Positions 17,674 to 25,231 of a DNA stretch of 64,000 nt are shown piece by piece; the first letter of the stretch is position 1, and each line of letters starts with the position of its first letter. The translations under genes were made by a program, and so were the position numbers. The notes below the pieces were generated by a model. The model was not told the DNA's origin. It made no database searches and saw only the letters and a program-made list of their open reading frames with translations. The stretch spans positions 101,007 to 165,006 of the forward strand of contig JAOZGJ010000101.1 in NCBI GenBank assembly GCA_027491785.1. The letters run 5' to 3'. This DNA is from Thermoproteota archaeon (GTDB taxonomy: Archaea; Korarchaeota; Korarchaeia; Korarchaeales; Korarchaeaceae).

Positions 17674-18223
17674 GGTAATGCTATCTGGATTTGGAGGACA
17701 AGGTGTTGTGCTATCTGGTGCCGTTTTATCCCAGGCGTCCGTGTTGAGCAGTTACTATGCTGCCGCTACATATACCTATGGACCTGAAGCGAGATTAGGG
17801 TCAACCAGATCAGAAGTAGTGATATCTGATGAGGAAATAGATTATCCTAAAGTGATAAGTCCAGATTACTGGATAGCTTTGAATCAGATGTCTCTAAATA
17901 CCTTCTCTAAGAGATATCCCCTCGACAAAACCGTAATCTTAGCTGATTCTTCAATGATAAAATATTTCGACCCTGTCGAGGGAAAGGTCAGGGCTATCCA
18001 CAAAATTCCAGCCACAGATGAAGCGGAGAGATTGGGAAATAGATTGGTTGCCAACATGCTCATGTTAGGAGTATTCGTTACAGTAACTGGTATGATTCCA
18101 GTAGAGAACCTGAAAAAAGCAATAAGGATGATGGTAAAACCTCAATTCATAGAACTTAACTTGAGGGCCGTAGATAGGGGGAAGGAAATAGGTAAGTCTA
18201 TCCTAAAGAGAGTAAAGGTTTAA
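17663..18223 (+). CDS. korC: 2-oxoacid:ferredoxin oxidoreductase gamma subunit
   Basis: A 186-residue gamma subunit with the N-terminal GFGGQGVVLSGAVLSQAS and YGPEARLGSTRSEVVIS motifs typical of this family. It starts at TTG 17663, overlapping korD by 11 bases. It is the only gamma-type subunit in the window. The separate porDAB cluster at 40978 has none, so this protein could serve both complexes, as the shared gamma of POR and VOR does in Pyrococcus. Confidence 0.9.
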   Translation: MRIEVMLSGFGGQGVVLSGAVLSQASVLSSYYAAATYTYGPEARLGSTRSEVVISDEEIDYPKVISPDYWIALNQMSLNTFSKRYPLDKTVILADSSMIKYFDPVEGKVRAIHKIPATDEAERLGNRLVANMLMLGVFVTVTGMIPVENLKKAIRMMVKPQFIELNLRAVDRGKEIGKSILKRVKV

Positions 18224-18246
18224 GCTCACCTCCTCCCCTTTCCTCT

Positions 18247-18313
18247 AGAGGACCATGATGAGCATTCGGCAAGAGGGCAGATATGGCCCAGAAGAGGGTC
18301 AGCTGAGTCCTCT
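18247..18313 (+). ncRNA. Candidate box C/D sRNA
   Basis: A 7-base perfect terminal stem, AGAGGAC (18247-18253) with GTCCTCT (18307-18313), encloses a perfect C box ATGATGA (18255-18261) and a perfect D box CTGA (18303-18306). One base separates stem from C box and none separates D box from stem, the kink-turn arrangement that L7Ae binds. Box-to-box length is 52 nt, normal for archaeal C/D sRNAs. Internal C'/D' boxes are not recognisable; a GGGC/GCCC hairpin occupies the middle. A TATA-like GTTTAA about 27 bases upstream, at the korC stop, would start transcription at the stem. Confidence 0.65.
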
Positions 18314-18327
18314 GGGAGGATGATTTA

Positions 18328-19035
18328 TTGCTTCCGCTTAAGGATGAGAATCCAAGTCCAATAACACCATGGATTAATTACATGCTCATACTTACCAACA
18401 CCATAGTTTTCCTCTTGGAGGTGCTGAGCGGTCCGGAAGGATTTCAGCAGATAATAATGAATTACGGTTTCATACCTTCCTTAGTTTTGGAAGATCCTTC
18501 CTCTAACCTCTATAGAATGCTAACGTCTATGTTCCTTCACGGTGGGTGGCTGCATCTCCTTGGGAATATGCTGTATCTCTATATATTCGGTGATAATATA
18601 GAAGCAGCATTCGGTCATATTAAATACTTATTCTTTTATCTCATATCTGGAACGGCAGCTAATCTCATGCACATGTTTATTCTCCCCGTGTTTGGTATAC
18701 CTATGAATATTCCAGCTATTGGAGCTTCTGGAGCTATCAGTGGAGTTTTAGGAGCTTATTTCGTATTCTACCCCAGAGCTAGGATCATGACGGCCCTAAT
18801 GATATGGTATTTCATAACAGTGGAGCCGATACCCGCCAAATATTACATACTATTCTGGTTCATATGGCAGTTAATACCAGGACTACTAGCGGGAGAGTCA
18901 ACGGGCGTTGCATATTGGGCTCATATAGGTGGTTTCTTGACAGGGCTGATAATAGCGTATCCCTACAGGCATAGGGTCCGCTATCTCAGAAGACTTTGGA
19001 TGATGAGGGACTATTACCATGGAAGTACATGGTAA
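18328..19035 (+). CDS. Rhomboid family intramembrane serine protease
   Basis: A 235-residue membrane protein with six or so transmembrane segments. Rhomboid landmarks are HGGWLHLLGNMLYLYIFG in the second helix region, the catalytic serine in GASGAISGVLGAYF and the catalytic histidine in AHIGGFLTGL. A serine-histidine dyad within the membrane cleaves transmembrane substrates; the target here is unknown. The start is TTG at 18328 with GGGAGGATGA upstream. Its 3' end overlaps the aldolase gene by 17 bases. Confidence 0.92.
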   Translation: MLPLKDENPSPITPWINYMLILTNTIVFLLEVLSGPEGFQQIIMNYGFIPSLVLEDPSSNLYRMLTSMFLHGGWLHLLGNMLYLYIFGDNIEAAFGHIKYLFFYLISGTAANLMHMFILPVFGIPMNIPAIGASGAISGVLGAYFVFYPRARIMTALMIWYFITVEPIPAKYYILFWFIWQLIPGLLAGESTGVAYWAHIGGFLTGLIIAYPYRHRVRYLRRLWMMRDYYHGSTW

Positions 19036-19630
19036 TGCAAGAGATCTAGCAGAAGTGATGAGGATAGCTTATGAAAGGGGATTAACTACCGGCGCAGGTG
19101 GAAATGCGAGTCTAAGCGTTGGATATGGAATTCTAATAACTCCCTCAGGCAAGTTTAAGGGAAGGCTGGAGGAGAATGACATCATACTAATTAATGAGAA
19201 GGGAGATGTTATAAGAGGAAAGGGAAAGCCGAGCTCTGAGTGGAAGATGCATGTTTTGCTCTATAAAAGGAGGAGAGATATAAAAGCTGTCTTACATTGC
19301 CATCCTCCTATTGTAACAGGCCTAACCAATGCTGGTATAATTCCACCTCCTGCTGAGCTCAACAGGGTTAATGCATGGACGGAGGAAAGCCATTTATTGC
19401 TAGGTTCAGAGGTTAGAGTGATAGATAGAAGGCCTTTTGGCACATTAGAACTAGCTAACGCTGTTTCGGATGCATTGGCCGATGGGTCTTCTAATGCAGT
19501 AGTTATAAAGGGTCATGGTGCTGTGGTTGTAGGTTCAGATCCATGGGCCGCTCTCTCTGCCATGGATTCCTTAGTTGAGCTCTACACCATCAATTTTCTC
19601 ATGTGGCTTTCGAAGAGGTTCTCCCAATGA
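19019..19630 (+). CDS. Class II aldolase/adducin family protein
   Basis: A 203-residue zinc enzyme of the fuculose-phosphate aldolase family. It keeps the catalytic E74 (PSSEWKMH) and zinc ligands H93, H95 (LHCHPP) and H166 (KGHGAVVVG), plus the N-terminal GAGGNAS phosphate loop. Substrates in the family include L-fuculose-1-phosphate and related sugar phosphates. Archaeal members also make DHAP-linked aldol products, so the exact reaction is open. It starts at ATG 19019 inside the rhomboid gene and overlaps the convergent dehydrogenase by 32 bases. Confidence 0.88.
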   Translation: MEVHGNARDLAEVMRIAYERGLTTGAGGNASLSVGYGILITPSGKFKGRLEENDIILINEKGDVIRGKGKPSSEWKMHVLLYKRRRDIKAVLHCHPPIVTGLTNAGIIPPPAELNRVNAWTEESHLLLGSEVRVIDRRPFGTLELANAVSDALADGSSNAVVIKGHGAVVVGSDPWAALSAMDSLVELYTINFLMWLSKRFSQ

Positions 19631-20993
19631 TCCATGGTCTTCCAACACCTACATAAGCCTTGCCATCTGGTACTGAATCCACTTCTATCACATGTCTTCC
19701 ATCTACAACCAACGATAGGCTTGGATTCATTTCTAAGAGTTCTGTGAGTGTCATCCTGTAAATCGAGTGATCAGTCGATATTACTGCTACATTGACTCCC
19801 TTTAAAGCCTCTTTAAGGTCCTCTGTTAAATTAACTCCCAGAGATGACAGCATTTCATCATATCTTATCAAGGGATCATGAACGCTCTTGACCTTTATCT
19901 GAGCATTAAACAGAGCTTTAATTAGATCATAGGTAGGGGAGAGCCTTGAATCAGCAATATCTCCCCTGAAAGCCAATCCCAAAATAGCTACTACTGGATC
20001 ATCTATGCCCAACCTCTTGGATCCTTCCTTCACGAGACCAGCCACTACCCTAGGCATATCCTCGTTTAACTCCCTAGCAGTCCTTACTAGATGAAGCTGG
20101 ATTCCGATTGAACTTGCCTCCCATATGAGAAATCTAGGATATATGGGTATGCATAGTCCTCCAACTCCGGTTCCCGGTTTATGGAGATGGGAGTACGGCT
20201 GACTATTAGCTGCTCGTCGGACTTCATCGTAGTTTATTCCCATTCTCCTAGAAAGATCAGCTAGCTCGTTGGCTAGAGCTATATTCACGTCTCTATATAC
20301 TCCCTCGGCCAATTTCTCAAATTCTGCTACTATATCGCTTGATACTTTTATTACTCCCTTTTTTGCGATAAATGAGTAAAGGACCGCTGCTACATTCGTG
20401 CTCCTCTCATCTATACCACCTACTATCTTAGGGTATGATTCCACTATGTCCCTCAGGGCTCTTCCCTCGGATATCCTCTCGGGACTATAAGCTAACCCAA
20501 AATCCTTGCCAGCTTTCAGCCCGCTGCTCTCCAATATTGGTTTGAGAACGCTTCTCGTTGTACCTGGAGGAACACTACTCTCTAATATAACTAGATCGCC
20601 TTTCTTGAGTCCCATCGCTATAGAACTAGCTGCTGATTCCACTGCACTCAGATCGGGCTCCCCGTTTCCTCTCAATAAGGTTGGTACTGCTATTATCTTA
20701 ACATTTGAATCCCTCGATGCCTTAATTCCATCAGTAGTAGCAGTTAACCTCCCATCTCTCTTAGCCACTTTAAACACATCCTCCAAGCAGGGCTCATTTA
20801 TTGGAGATCTTCCTTCCATGAGATTCTCTACTTTCCCTTCATCTATATCTACTCCTATTCCTTTAGCACCAGCTAGCAGCCAAGCTGCTAAAATGGAGGA
20901 GCCAACAAATCCCAATCCATAGACTGATACTACTAGCTCTCCTCTACGGAATAGCTTCCTTATTTCCTCCTCGTTCATGAATATGAGGTTCAT
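19599..20993 (-). CDS. wecC: Nucleotide-sugar dehydrogenase, UDP-ManNAc/UDP-glucose type
   Basis: A 464-residue NAD-dependent dehydrogenase of the UDP-Glc/GDP-Man family, oxidising a sugar C6 alcohol to a uronic acid. The Rossmann motif is YGLGFVGSS near residue 25, then [14 protein letters not shown] and ESSVPPGTT. The active-site cysteine is in [11 protein letters not shown], and [14 protein letters not shown] is in the C-terminal domain. Similarity to WecC plus a WecB-type epimerase at 56134 suggests UDP-N-acetylmannosaminuronate for surface polysaccharide or protein glycosylation. ATG 20993 lies 23 bases from a shared AT element, consistent with a leaderless mRNA. Confidence 0.87.
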   Translation of the reverse strand: MNLIFMNEEEIRKLFRRGELVVSVYGLGFVGSSILAAWLLAGAKGIGVDIDEGKVENLMEGRSPINEPCLEDVFKVAKRDGRLTATTDGIKASRDSNVKIIAVPTLLRGNGEPDLSAVESAASSIAMGLKKGDLVILESSVPPGTTRSVLKPILESSGLKAGKDFGLAYSPERISEGRALRDIVESYPKIVGGIDERSTNVAAVLYSFIAKKGVIKVSSDIVAEFEKLAEGVYRDVNIALANELADLSRRMGINYDEVRRAANSQPYSHLHKPGTGVGGLCIPIYPRFLIWEASSIGIQLHLVRTARELNEDMPRVVAGLVKEGSKRLGIDDPVVAILGLAFRGDIADSRLSPTYDLIKALFNAQIKVKSVHDPLIRYDEMLSSLGVNLTEDLKEALKGVNVAVISTDHSIYRMTLTELLEMNPSLSLVVDGRHVIEVDSVPDGKAYVGVGRPWIIGRTSSKAT

Positions 20994-21010
20994 CCTCGAT
21001 CTAGTGTTGA

Positions 21011-21034
21011 AATTATTTATTTACTTTAAAGTAA
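21011..21034. promoter_or_regulatory. Shared TATA-like element and 14-bp perfect palindrome
   Basis: AATTATTTATTT (21011-21022) is about 24 bases from both the kaiC-like ATG (21040) and the wecC ATG (20993), so it can act as TATA in both directions. Overlapping its end, TTACTTTAAAGTAA (21021-21034) is a perfect 14-base palindrome lying between the TATA element and the kaiC-like start. It is well placed to act as an operator. Confidence 0.55.
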
Positions 21035-21039
21035 TAGAC

Positions 21040-21795
21040 ATGGTGAGACGAATGAAGAGAGTGGCTACAGGCATACCCGGTATGGACGAACTCCTTAATG
21101 GAGGAATACCAGAAAGAAATGTGGTTTTACTTTCAGGAGGGCCAGGAACTGGTAAAACAATATTTGGGCTACAATTCCTCTATAATGGGCTAAAGAACGG
21201 TGAAAGCGGGGTCTATATAGCTTTAGAAGAGCATCCGGTTCAAGTTAGGATAAATATGTCTACTTTCGGTTGGGATCCTAGACCTTATGAGGAGCAGGGT
21301 AAGTTAGCAATAGTAGATGCCTACACCGGAGGAATAGGAGGAGCCGCTAGGAGGGAGAAGTACGTAGTAACAGACCCGGAGGATGTGCATAGCCTAATCG
21401 ATGAGATGAAGAGAGCGATAAGCGATACCAGTGCTGTCAGAGTTGTTGTCGATTCTGTCACTACCCTCTACCTGACGAAGCCCGTTGTTGCTAGAAAAAC
21501 AGTTTTGCTCCTGAAGAAAGTGCTTTCTGGTGTCGGAACAACTTCCATCTTAATAAGCCAAGTAGGAGTTACAGAAAGAGGATTTGGAGGGCCTGGAGTA
21601 GAGCATGCTGCTGATGGAATCATAAGGCTCGATCTAGATGAGTGGGATGGGGAGCTCATAAGGAGCCTGATAATTTGGAAGATGAGGGGAACGGCGCATT
21701 CCATGAAGAGGCATCCCTTTGAGATTACAAATAATGGAATAGTGATACACCCCGATAAAGTAGTTAAAAGGAGGAGCATTATTTTAGAGGAGTGA
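21040..21795 (+). CDS. Single-domain KaiC-like (RecA superfamily) ATPase
   Basis: This 251-residue protein is one KaiC domain. The start reads [16 protein letters not shown], then Walker [21 protein letters not shown] and Walker [11 protein letters not shown]. It ends in [22 protein letters not shown], the conserved KaiC C-terminal motif. Such archaeal proteins act as ATP-dependent regulators, for example RadA-paralogue-like or signalling proteins, not clock proteins. I chose ATG 21040 from the TATA spacing; ATG 21052 with GGTGA upstream is possible. It runs parallel to the prenyl synthase, 20 to 60 bases away. Confidence 0.87.
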   Translation: MVRRMKRVATGIPGMDELLNGGIPERNVVLLSGGPGTGKTIFGLQFLYNGLKNGESGVYIALEEHPVQVRINMSTFGWDPRPYEEQGKLAIVDAYTGGIGGAARREKYVVTDPEDVHSLIDEMKRAISDTSAVRVVVDSVTTLYLTKPVVARKTVLLLKKVLSGVGTTSILISQVGVTERGFGGPGVEHAADGIIRLDLDEWDGELIRSLIIWKMRGTAHSMKRHPFEITNNGIVIHPDKVVKRRSIILEE

Positions 21796-21853
21796 ACCGA
21801 TGTTACAGAGGTGAGCGCTGATAGAGTCCTTAAGAGATCGCATAAAATCATCA

Positions 21854-22651
21854 TTGGATCAGTACGTAGATAGGGCTAGAATTGCTATTAATGAACTCTT
21901 GGATAAAGAATCCAATACACCTTTCTATCATCCTTTAAAGGAATTCTTGAAAGGAGGAAAGAAGGTCAGGCCGGCATTACTGCTCCTTACCTACGATGCA
22001 TGCAAGGGCGTAGCGGAGGATCCTGGTCCCGCTGCGGCTGCAATTGAGTTAATACATACGGCTTCATTAATACATGATGACCTGATCGATAGGAGTTACT
22101 TAAGGAGAGGAAAAAACTCCTTTCATGTGAAATATGGTTTTGAGATGTCTATTCTCATTGCTGATTTCATACTTTCTCTGGTTTTAGATATAGCCAACAG
22201 ATATAGCAACAAAAGGGTAGGGGAGATACTTGCAAACACCTCAAAGAGAATGTCCGTAGGAGAGATGATGGAAGTCCAAGCTTTAAAGGACGGCAGGGCT
22301 CTATCCCTTGATAGGTACCTAGAGATCTTAAAACTCAAGACAGCTGTCTTATTTGAAGCTGCATCTTCGTTAGGCGCTGTAATAGCTGGCAAGCTAGATT
22401 TAGAGAAAGATTTAGGTCTCTATGGCCTCTATTTAGGTGTTGCATATCAGATAAAGGATGATTTACTAGATTGGGGGAATAAAGGAGAGTTAACGTCCCT
22501 TCTTAAGGGTGATGAGGTACAGGATCTTCTAGAAGGCATAGCTATTAATTTAGCAGAGGAGGCTGTGAGTAAGCTAGATGTCCTTCAGGATTCACCTCAG
22601 AAAAATATTCTTAGAGATATAGCGCTCTTCTCAATAAATAGGGAAGAGTAA
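21854..22651 (+). CDS. Polyprenyl (geranylgeranyl-type) diphosphate synthase
   Basis: A 265-residue trans-isoprenyl diphosphate synthase that condenses IPP with allylic diphosphates for archaeal lipids. The first Asp-rich motif is LIHDDLIDRS and the second IKDDLLDWG; KGGKKVRPALLLL is the N-terminal substrate motif. The first orthodox start is TTG 21854, but it has no ribosome binding site. Upstream, in frame after a stop at 21812-21814, a plausible 12-residue extension runs from CTG 21818, which has GAGGTGA correctly spaced. The true start may therefore be CTG. Chain length cannot be fixed from sequence alone. Confidence 0.88.
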   Translation: MDQYVDRARIAINELLDKESNTPFYHPLKEFLKGGKKVRPALLLLTYDACKGVAEDPGPAAAAIELIHTASLIHDDLIDRSYLRRGKNSFHVKYGFEMSILIADFILSLVLDIANRYSNKRVGEILANTSKRMSVGEMMEVQALKDGRALSLDRYLEILKLKTAVLFEAASSLGAVIAGKLDLEKDLGLYGLYLGVAYQIKDDLLDWGNKGELTSLLKGDEVQDLLEGIAINLAEEAVSKLDVLQDSPQKNILRDIALFSINREE

Positions 22652-22653
22652 AT

Positions 22654-23376
22654 TCACAACAGAGAAATTATTTGGTAAATGGATGGGGCTATTACAACAA
22701 GCCATGTTATTAAGGCCGCAATTAGTGATTTACCTCTGTTCATCTCAAATCCCTGCCTACATGCGGAATATATTATGCCTAGAGTCCATATAGAAATCAA
22801 AAGGCTCAGTGTTGATTGCTGCAATACTATCTCAATAGGTAATCCTACTCCTCCAAAGGAAGCCTGTCGGGGAGATATACTTATCGTCCAAGTAATAGGG
22901 GGCATGATCAACCCTAGTCCGAAAAGGAACAGTCCATAGATAATAGAGGGTACATTACTTAAGCCTACTATCATGAGAGAAGAGGAATATTTGCCAGAAC
23001 TTCCAAGTAGCTTGACTAGAATAAAGAGCACGAGAGCTATTACAGCCTGAAGGATCAGACCTGAAATGAAAGATTCTAAAAACAATATAATTGGATTTTT
23101 AATGAATAATTCCATCATTCCCTTTACCACAGTGGCGGTTTCCTCAGGTATATTCCCTCCCACACTTATTTCTATATTTAAATTTCTTAACATTGAATAG
23201 TTTCCTATTGCTACGAAAGCAGAGCTAATAAGGAGAATTATCAGCCAATACTTTAACTTTGGACTTATAGATATCCCCTTAAGCACTTCGGAGCTGAATC
23301 TTAAGGGCTGCAGGATGTAATCCTTGAGTGAATAGGGCATTTCCTCTGATGGTTCCTCCTCTATTTCAAATCCCAT
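22654..23376 (-). CDS. Yip1-domain integral membrane protein
   Basis: A 240-residue protein with an acidic N-terminus (MGFEIEEEPSEE), then YSLKDYILQPLRF leading to about five transmembrane helices. The layout resembles archaeal Yip1-domain proteins, whose function is unknown. ATG at 23376 is preceded by GAGGTGA at a good distance. A longer frame to 23454 would run into the upstream regulatory and RNA region. The stop is two bases from the convergent prenyl synthase stop. Confidence 0.75.
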   Translation of the reverse strand: MGFEIEEEPSEEMPYSLKDYILQPLRFSSEVLKGISISPKLKYWLIILLISSAFVAIGNYSMLRNLNIEISVGGNIPEETATVVKGMMELFIKNPIILFLESFISGLILQAVIALVLFILVKLLGSSGKYSSSLMIVGLSNVPSIIYGLFLFGLGLIMPPITWTISISPRQASFGGVGLPIEIVLQQSTLSLLISIWTLGIIYSACRQGFEMNRGKSLIAALITWLVVIAPSIYQIISLL

Positions 23377-23447
23377 GAGAGTCACCTCATTATTACTTAT
23401 ATGATCGTACCATAAAGTTAATTTTACCATATAAGGAGATAGGTAGT

Positions 23448-23524
23448 GGTCCACGCAATGAGGAGAGCGAACATCAACGAATCCTCATGGAGATGAAGTT
23501 CCCAGCTCACACCGAGCGTGGACC
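23448..23524 (+). ncRNA. Candidate C/D-type sRNA with exact 12-nt spacers and 9-bp terminal stem
   Basis: GGTCCACGC (23448-23456) pairs perfectly with GCGTGGACC (23516-23524). Inside are C-like ATGAGGA (23458-23464), a 12-nt spacer, D'-like ACGA (23477-23480), a 12-nt spacer, C'-like ATGAAGT (23493-23499), a 12-nt spacer and D-like CCGA (23512-23515) touching the stem. The C/D boxes each differ from consensus by one base but keep the GA bases needed for sheared pairs. The layout (one base before C, none after D) is the same as the sRNA at 18247. An AT-rich TATA-like element at about 23417-23426 predicts a start near 23447. A competing hairpin (ATGAGGA/TCCTCAT) is possible. Confidence 0.5.
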
Positions 23525-23609
23525 TCAAGTCTCTGGGCTTAAGGAATATTTGAGAACAATTTCTATCGAGGACCAATTTTATTAATACGTAATACCCTCG
23601 GTTTCTTGA

Positions 23610-23719
23610 GCCGGGGTAGCTCAGCCTGGTTAGAGCACCGGACTCATAAGCGAGTCAGGGGGCTCACGGTGCTCTGCTGGGAAATCCGGGGGTCCCGGGT
23701 TCAAATCCCGGCCCCGGCA
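23610..23719 (+). tRNA. tRNA-Met (CAT), elongator type, with 35-nt intron
   Basis: Acceptor strands GCCGGGG and CCCCGGC (discriminator A) and T stem CCGGG/CCCGG are clear. The anticodon stem CCGGA/TCCGG closes loop CTCATAA, giving anticodon CAT. The intron at about 23649-23683 interrupts the loop after position 37, the canonical archaeal site. The body resembles elongator Met rather than initiator or the Ile2 tRNA read by agmatidine. CCA is not encoded. A TATA-like TTTATTAA lies about 27 bases upstream. Confidence 0.92.
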
Positions 23720-23725
23720 CTAAGC

Positions 23726-24136
23726 TCAAGGTTCATTATCAGGTATTAGAGGGATATTTCTCTCCTTCGCCTTGGCTCTCAGTTTTGTATCAAATGTCGC
23801 AATAGGAACACCTTGCTCTTCCGCTATCAGCAGTATTAGCTCATCCTCCCAATCCAAAGGATCCTCTATCATCAGAGAATCTAACACATCGTCTACGGAA
23901 TTATAAATAATACGCGTTCTCCCATCTAGTAAATACCTCAGCAAGAGATCCCTTGATCCTTTAATCCCCAAATCGATTCCTCTACTAAACCAGAATAGCT
24001 CTATTATGGATATGAAAGGTATCATCCAAGTTTCTAGAGAACCGAGAATTCTTTTAGCCCTTTCATGCTCATCAGTATCTTCAAAATATGCGTATATCAA
24101 CACATTAGTGTCGATGATGGCCCTCTTTGATTTCAG
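23726..24136 (-). CDS. PIN-domain ribonuclease toxin, VapC-like
   Basis: About 136 residues, assuming a CTG start at 24136. The first ordinary start (GTG 24103) would cut off the catalytic IDTN strand, which is encoded upstream as AIIDTNVLIYAYFED. PIN acidic residues are visible: D in IDTN, E in SIIELFW, and the D pair around DPLDWEDELIL and TFDTKL. CTG overlaps the stop of the upstream small gene as CTGA, and GGAGAGG lies 9 bases before it. This looks like a translationally coupled antitoxin-toxin pair. VapC enzymes are known to cut tRNA or rRNA; its target here is unknown. It ends six bases from the tRNA-Met gene. Confidence 0.78.
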   Translation of the reverse strand: MKSKRAIIDTNVLIYAYFEDTDEHERAKRILGSLETWMIPFISIIELFWFSRGIDLGIKGSRDLLLRYLLDGRTRIIYNSVDDVLDSLMIEDPLDWEDELILLIAEEQGVPIATFDTKLRAKAKERNIPLIPDNEP

Positions 24137-24333
24137 AGAGTGGCACCTCTCCTTATGTAGTAATCTATCCCCTCAGGTAAGAGAGCTTTATTGAGTTTGG
24201 AGGATATTTGCATTTTCATGGGTATTAATAGCATCGAACCATCTCTGCTTACTTCTAACAGGTAAGCTTTATGGGGAGCATACCTGCTAGGGATAACCAA
24301 GTGCTTTTTACGAACTAGAATCTTTCTTATCAG
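24133..24333 (-). CDS. Small protein coupled to PIN toxin, putative VapB-like antitoxin
   Basis: This is about 66 residues if it starts at CTG 24333, where a G-rich run lies a few bases upstream, or 56 residues from TTG 24300. An apparent ATG start at 24399 lies inside the tRNA-Pro gene and is not credible. The peptide is basic (IRKILVRKKHLVIPSRY) then mixed (LLIPMKMQISSKLNKALLP). The KKHLVIP stretch faintly recalls AbrB-type DNA-binding antitoxins, but the family is not certain. It directly precedes and overlaps the PIN gene and starts 17 bases after tRNA-Pro, so it may share that promoter. Confidence 0.55.
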   Translation of the reverse strand: MIRKILVRKKHLVIPSRYAPHKAYLLEVSRDGSMLLIPMKMQISSKLNKALLPEGIDYYIRRGATL

Positions 24334-24349
24334 ACAATCCCCCCCTAGA

Positions 24350-24423
24350 TGGGGCCGCCGGGATTTGAACCCGGGACCTCCGGCTCCCAAGGCCGGCATC
24401 CTACCTAGCTAGACCACGGCCCC
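24350..24423 (-). tRNA. tRNA-Pro (TGG)
   Basis: Minus-strand gene of 74 nt with acceptor GGGGCCG/CGGCCCC and discriminator A. Anticodon stem CCGGC/GCCGG encloses loop CTTGGGA (anticodon TGG), and T stem CCGGG/CCCGG holds loop TTCAAAT. No intron and no encoded CCA. The VapB-like gene follows on the same strand after 16 bases. Confidence 0.95.
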
Positions 24424-24452
24424 ATTGATAGTGTAGGCTATAGATAAAATTT

Positions 24453-24821
24453 TCATGGTTCGGATGTTTTGGCGGTCCCACACTTTAATCCTGATATGAT
24501 GCCTCTCTCAAACATAATTGAAATTTCTACCTTATCATCCGGGATCCCTAGATTGATAAGAAGGTTATCTCCTTTCTTTAGGACGGTGCCTATCCTCTTT
24601 ATGGATATTATCTCATCACCCTCCGTAATACTGACATAGAATATTCTAGTCCCATCCCCATAGTTGATTAATTTGAGGAATGCCCTATCACCCTTACAGA
24701 CGAGTGAAGCCTTGAGACTTGACTTAAATTTTGAGATGGAGTAGTATGAGAGGATTAATGCGAAAAATGCCGCAACAAGCAACACTATTATCATCACTAT
24801 GCTTTTATTTTTCGCTTTCAT
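24453..24821 (-). CDS. Hypothetical single-pass membrane protein
   Basis: A 122-residue protein of unknown family. Residues about 8-28 (IVMIIVLLVAAFFALILSYY) form one N-terminal transmembrane helix after a KAKNK positive stretch, so the remaining 90 residues are probably outside the cell. The soluble part is beta-rich with two cysteines (VCKGD near 42 and LKCGT near 115) that could form a disulfide. It overlaps the preceding gene by 17 bases and is the last member of the TRAM/TrmB minus-strand cluster. Confidence 0.7.
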   Translation of the reverse strand: MKAKNKSIVMIIVLLVAAFFALILSYYSISKFKSSLKASLVCKGDRAFLKLINYGDGTRIFYVSITEGDEIISIKRIGTVLKKGDNLLINLGIPDDKVEISIMFERGIISGLKCGTAKTSEP

Positions 24822-25218
24822 GCGATTTTATCCTCTTAGAAAACCATTTAGGTTCTCCAGAGAGCTTGATCAGTGGAAATGTCATGCTACCAGCAGATAG
24901 AAAATTTGAAAAGCTGAATTGCTCTCCACTCTCATCAGCTTTATATACGAGGAAACTTCCCGTTTCATCACCTTTATAGACCACATAAGAGAATATATCG
25001 GGTTTCTCTGCCCCATAATTATTGGCAAATGTACCTATAATCCTCTCGTTCAGGGACTCACTCCAAAATTCGATGATAACCGTGATGGAATTAGATGCAG
25101 CAGCGAGCCTCAGTAAGTCAAGTAATGAATTAACCTTGAAGAGTTCAAGCTCCCATTGACATTCCTCCTTATCTTCTGGATCCATTAAGCTACACCACAG
25201 TTTACCTCTGTAACGCAT
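24805..25218 (-). CDS. Hypothetical soluble protein, 137 aa
   Basis: No recognised family. The protein is acidic in the middle and lacks membrane segments. It has a beta-strand-like pattern (SITVIIEFWSE, IFSYVVYKGDETGSFLVYK) and a basic, hydrophilic C-terminus (FSKRIKSHESEK). It sits 13 bases downstream of the TrmB-like regulator and overlaps the following membrane-protein gene by 17 bases, so the three genes are likely one transcript. Start ATG 25218 has AAGG six bases upstream. Confidence 0.65.
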   Translation of the reverse strand: MRYRGKLWCSLMDPEDKEECQWELELFKVNSLLDLLRLAAASNSITVIIEFWSESLNERIIGTFANNYGAEKPDIFSYVVYKGDETGSFLVYKADESGEQFSFSNFLSAGSMTFPLIKLSGEPKWFSKRIKSHESEK

Positions 25219-25231
25219 TATAACCTTTTAT

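Noticed and set aside
24334-24399. N-terminal extension of the VapB-like gene
   Set aside because: It is translated from the tRNA-Pro gene itself, so it is an artefact of reading a tRNA.
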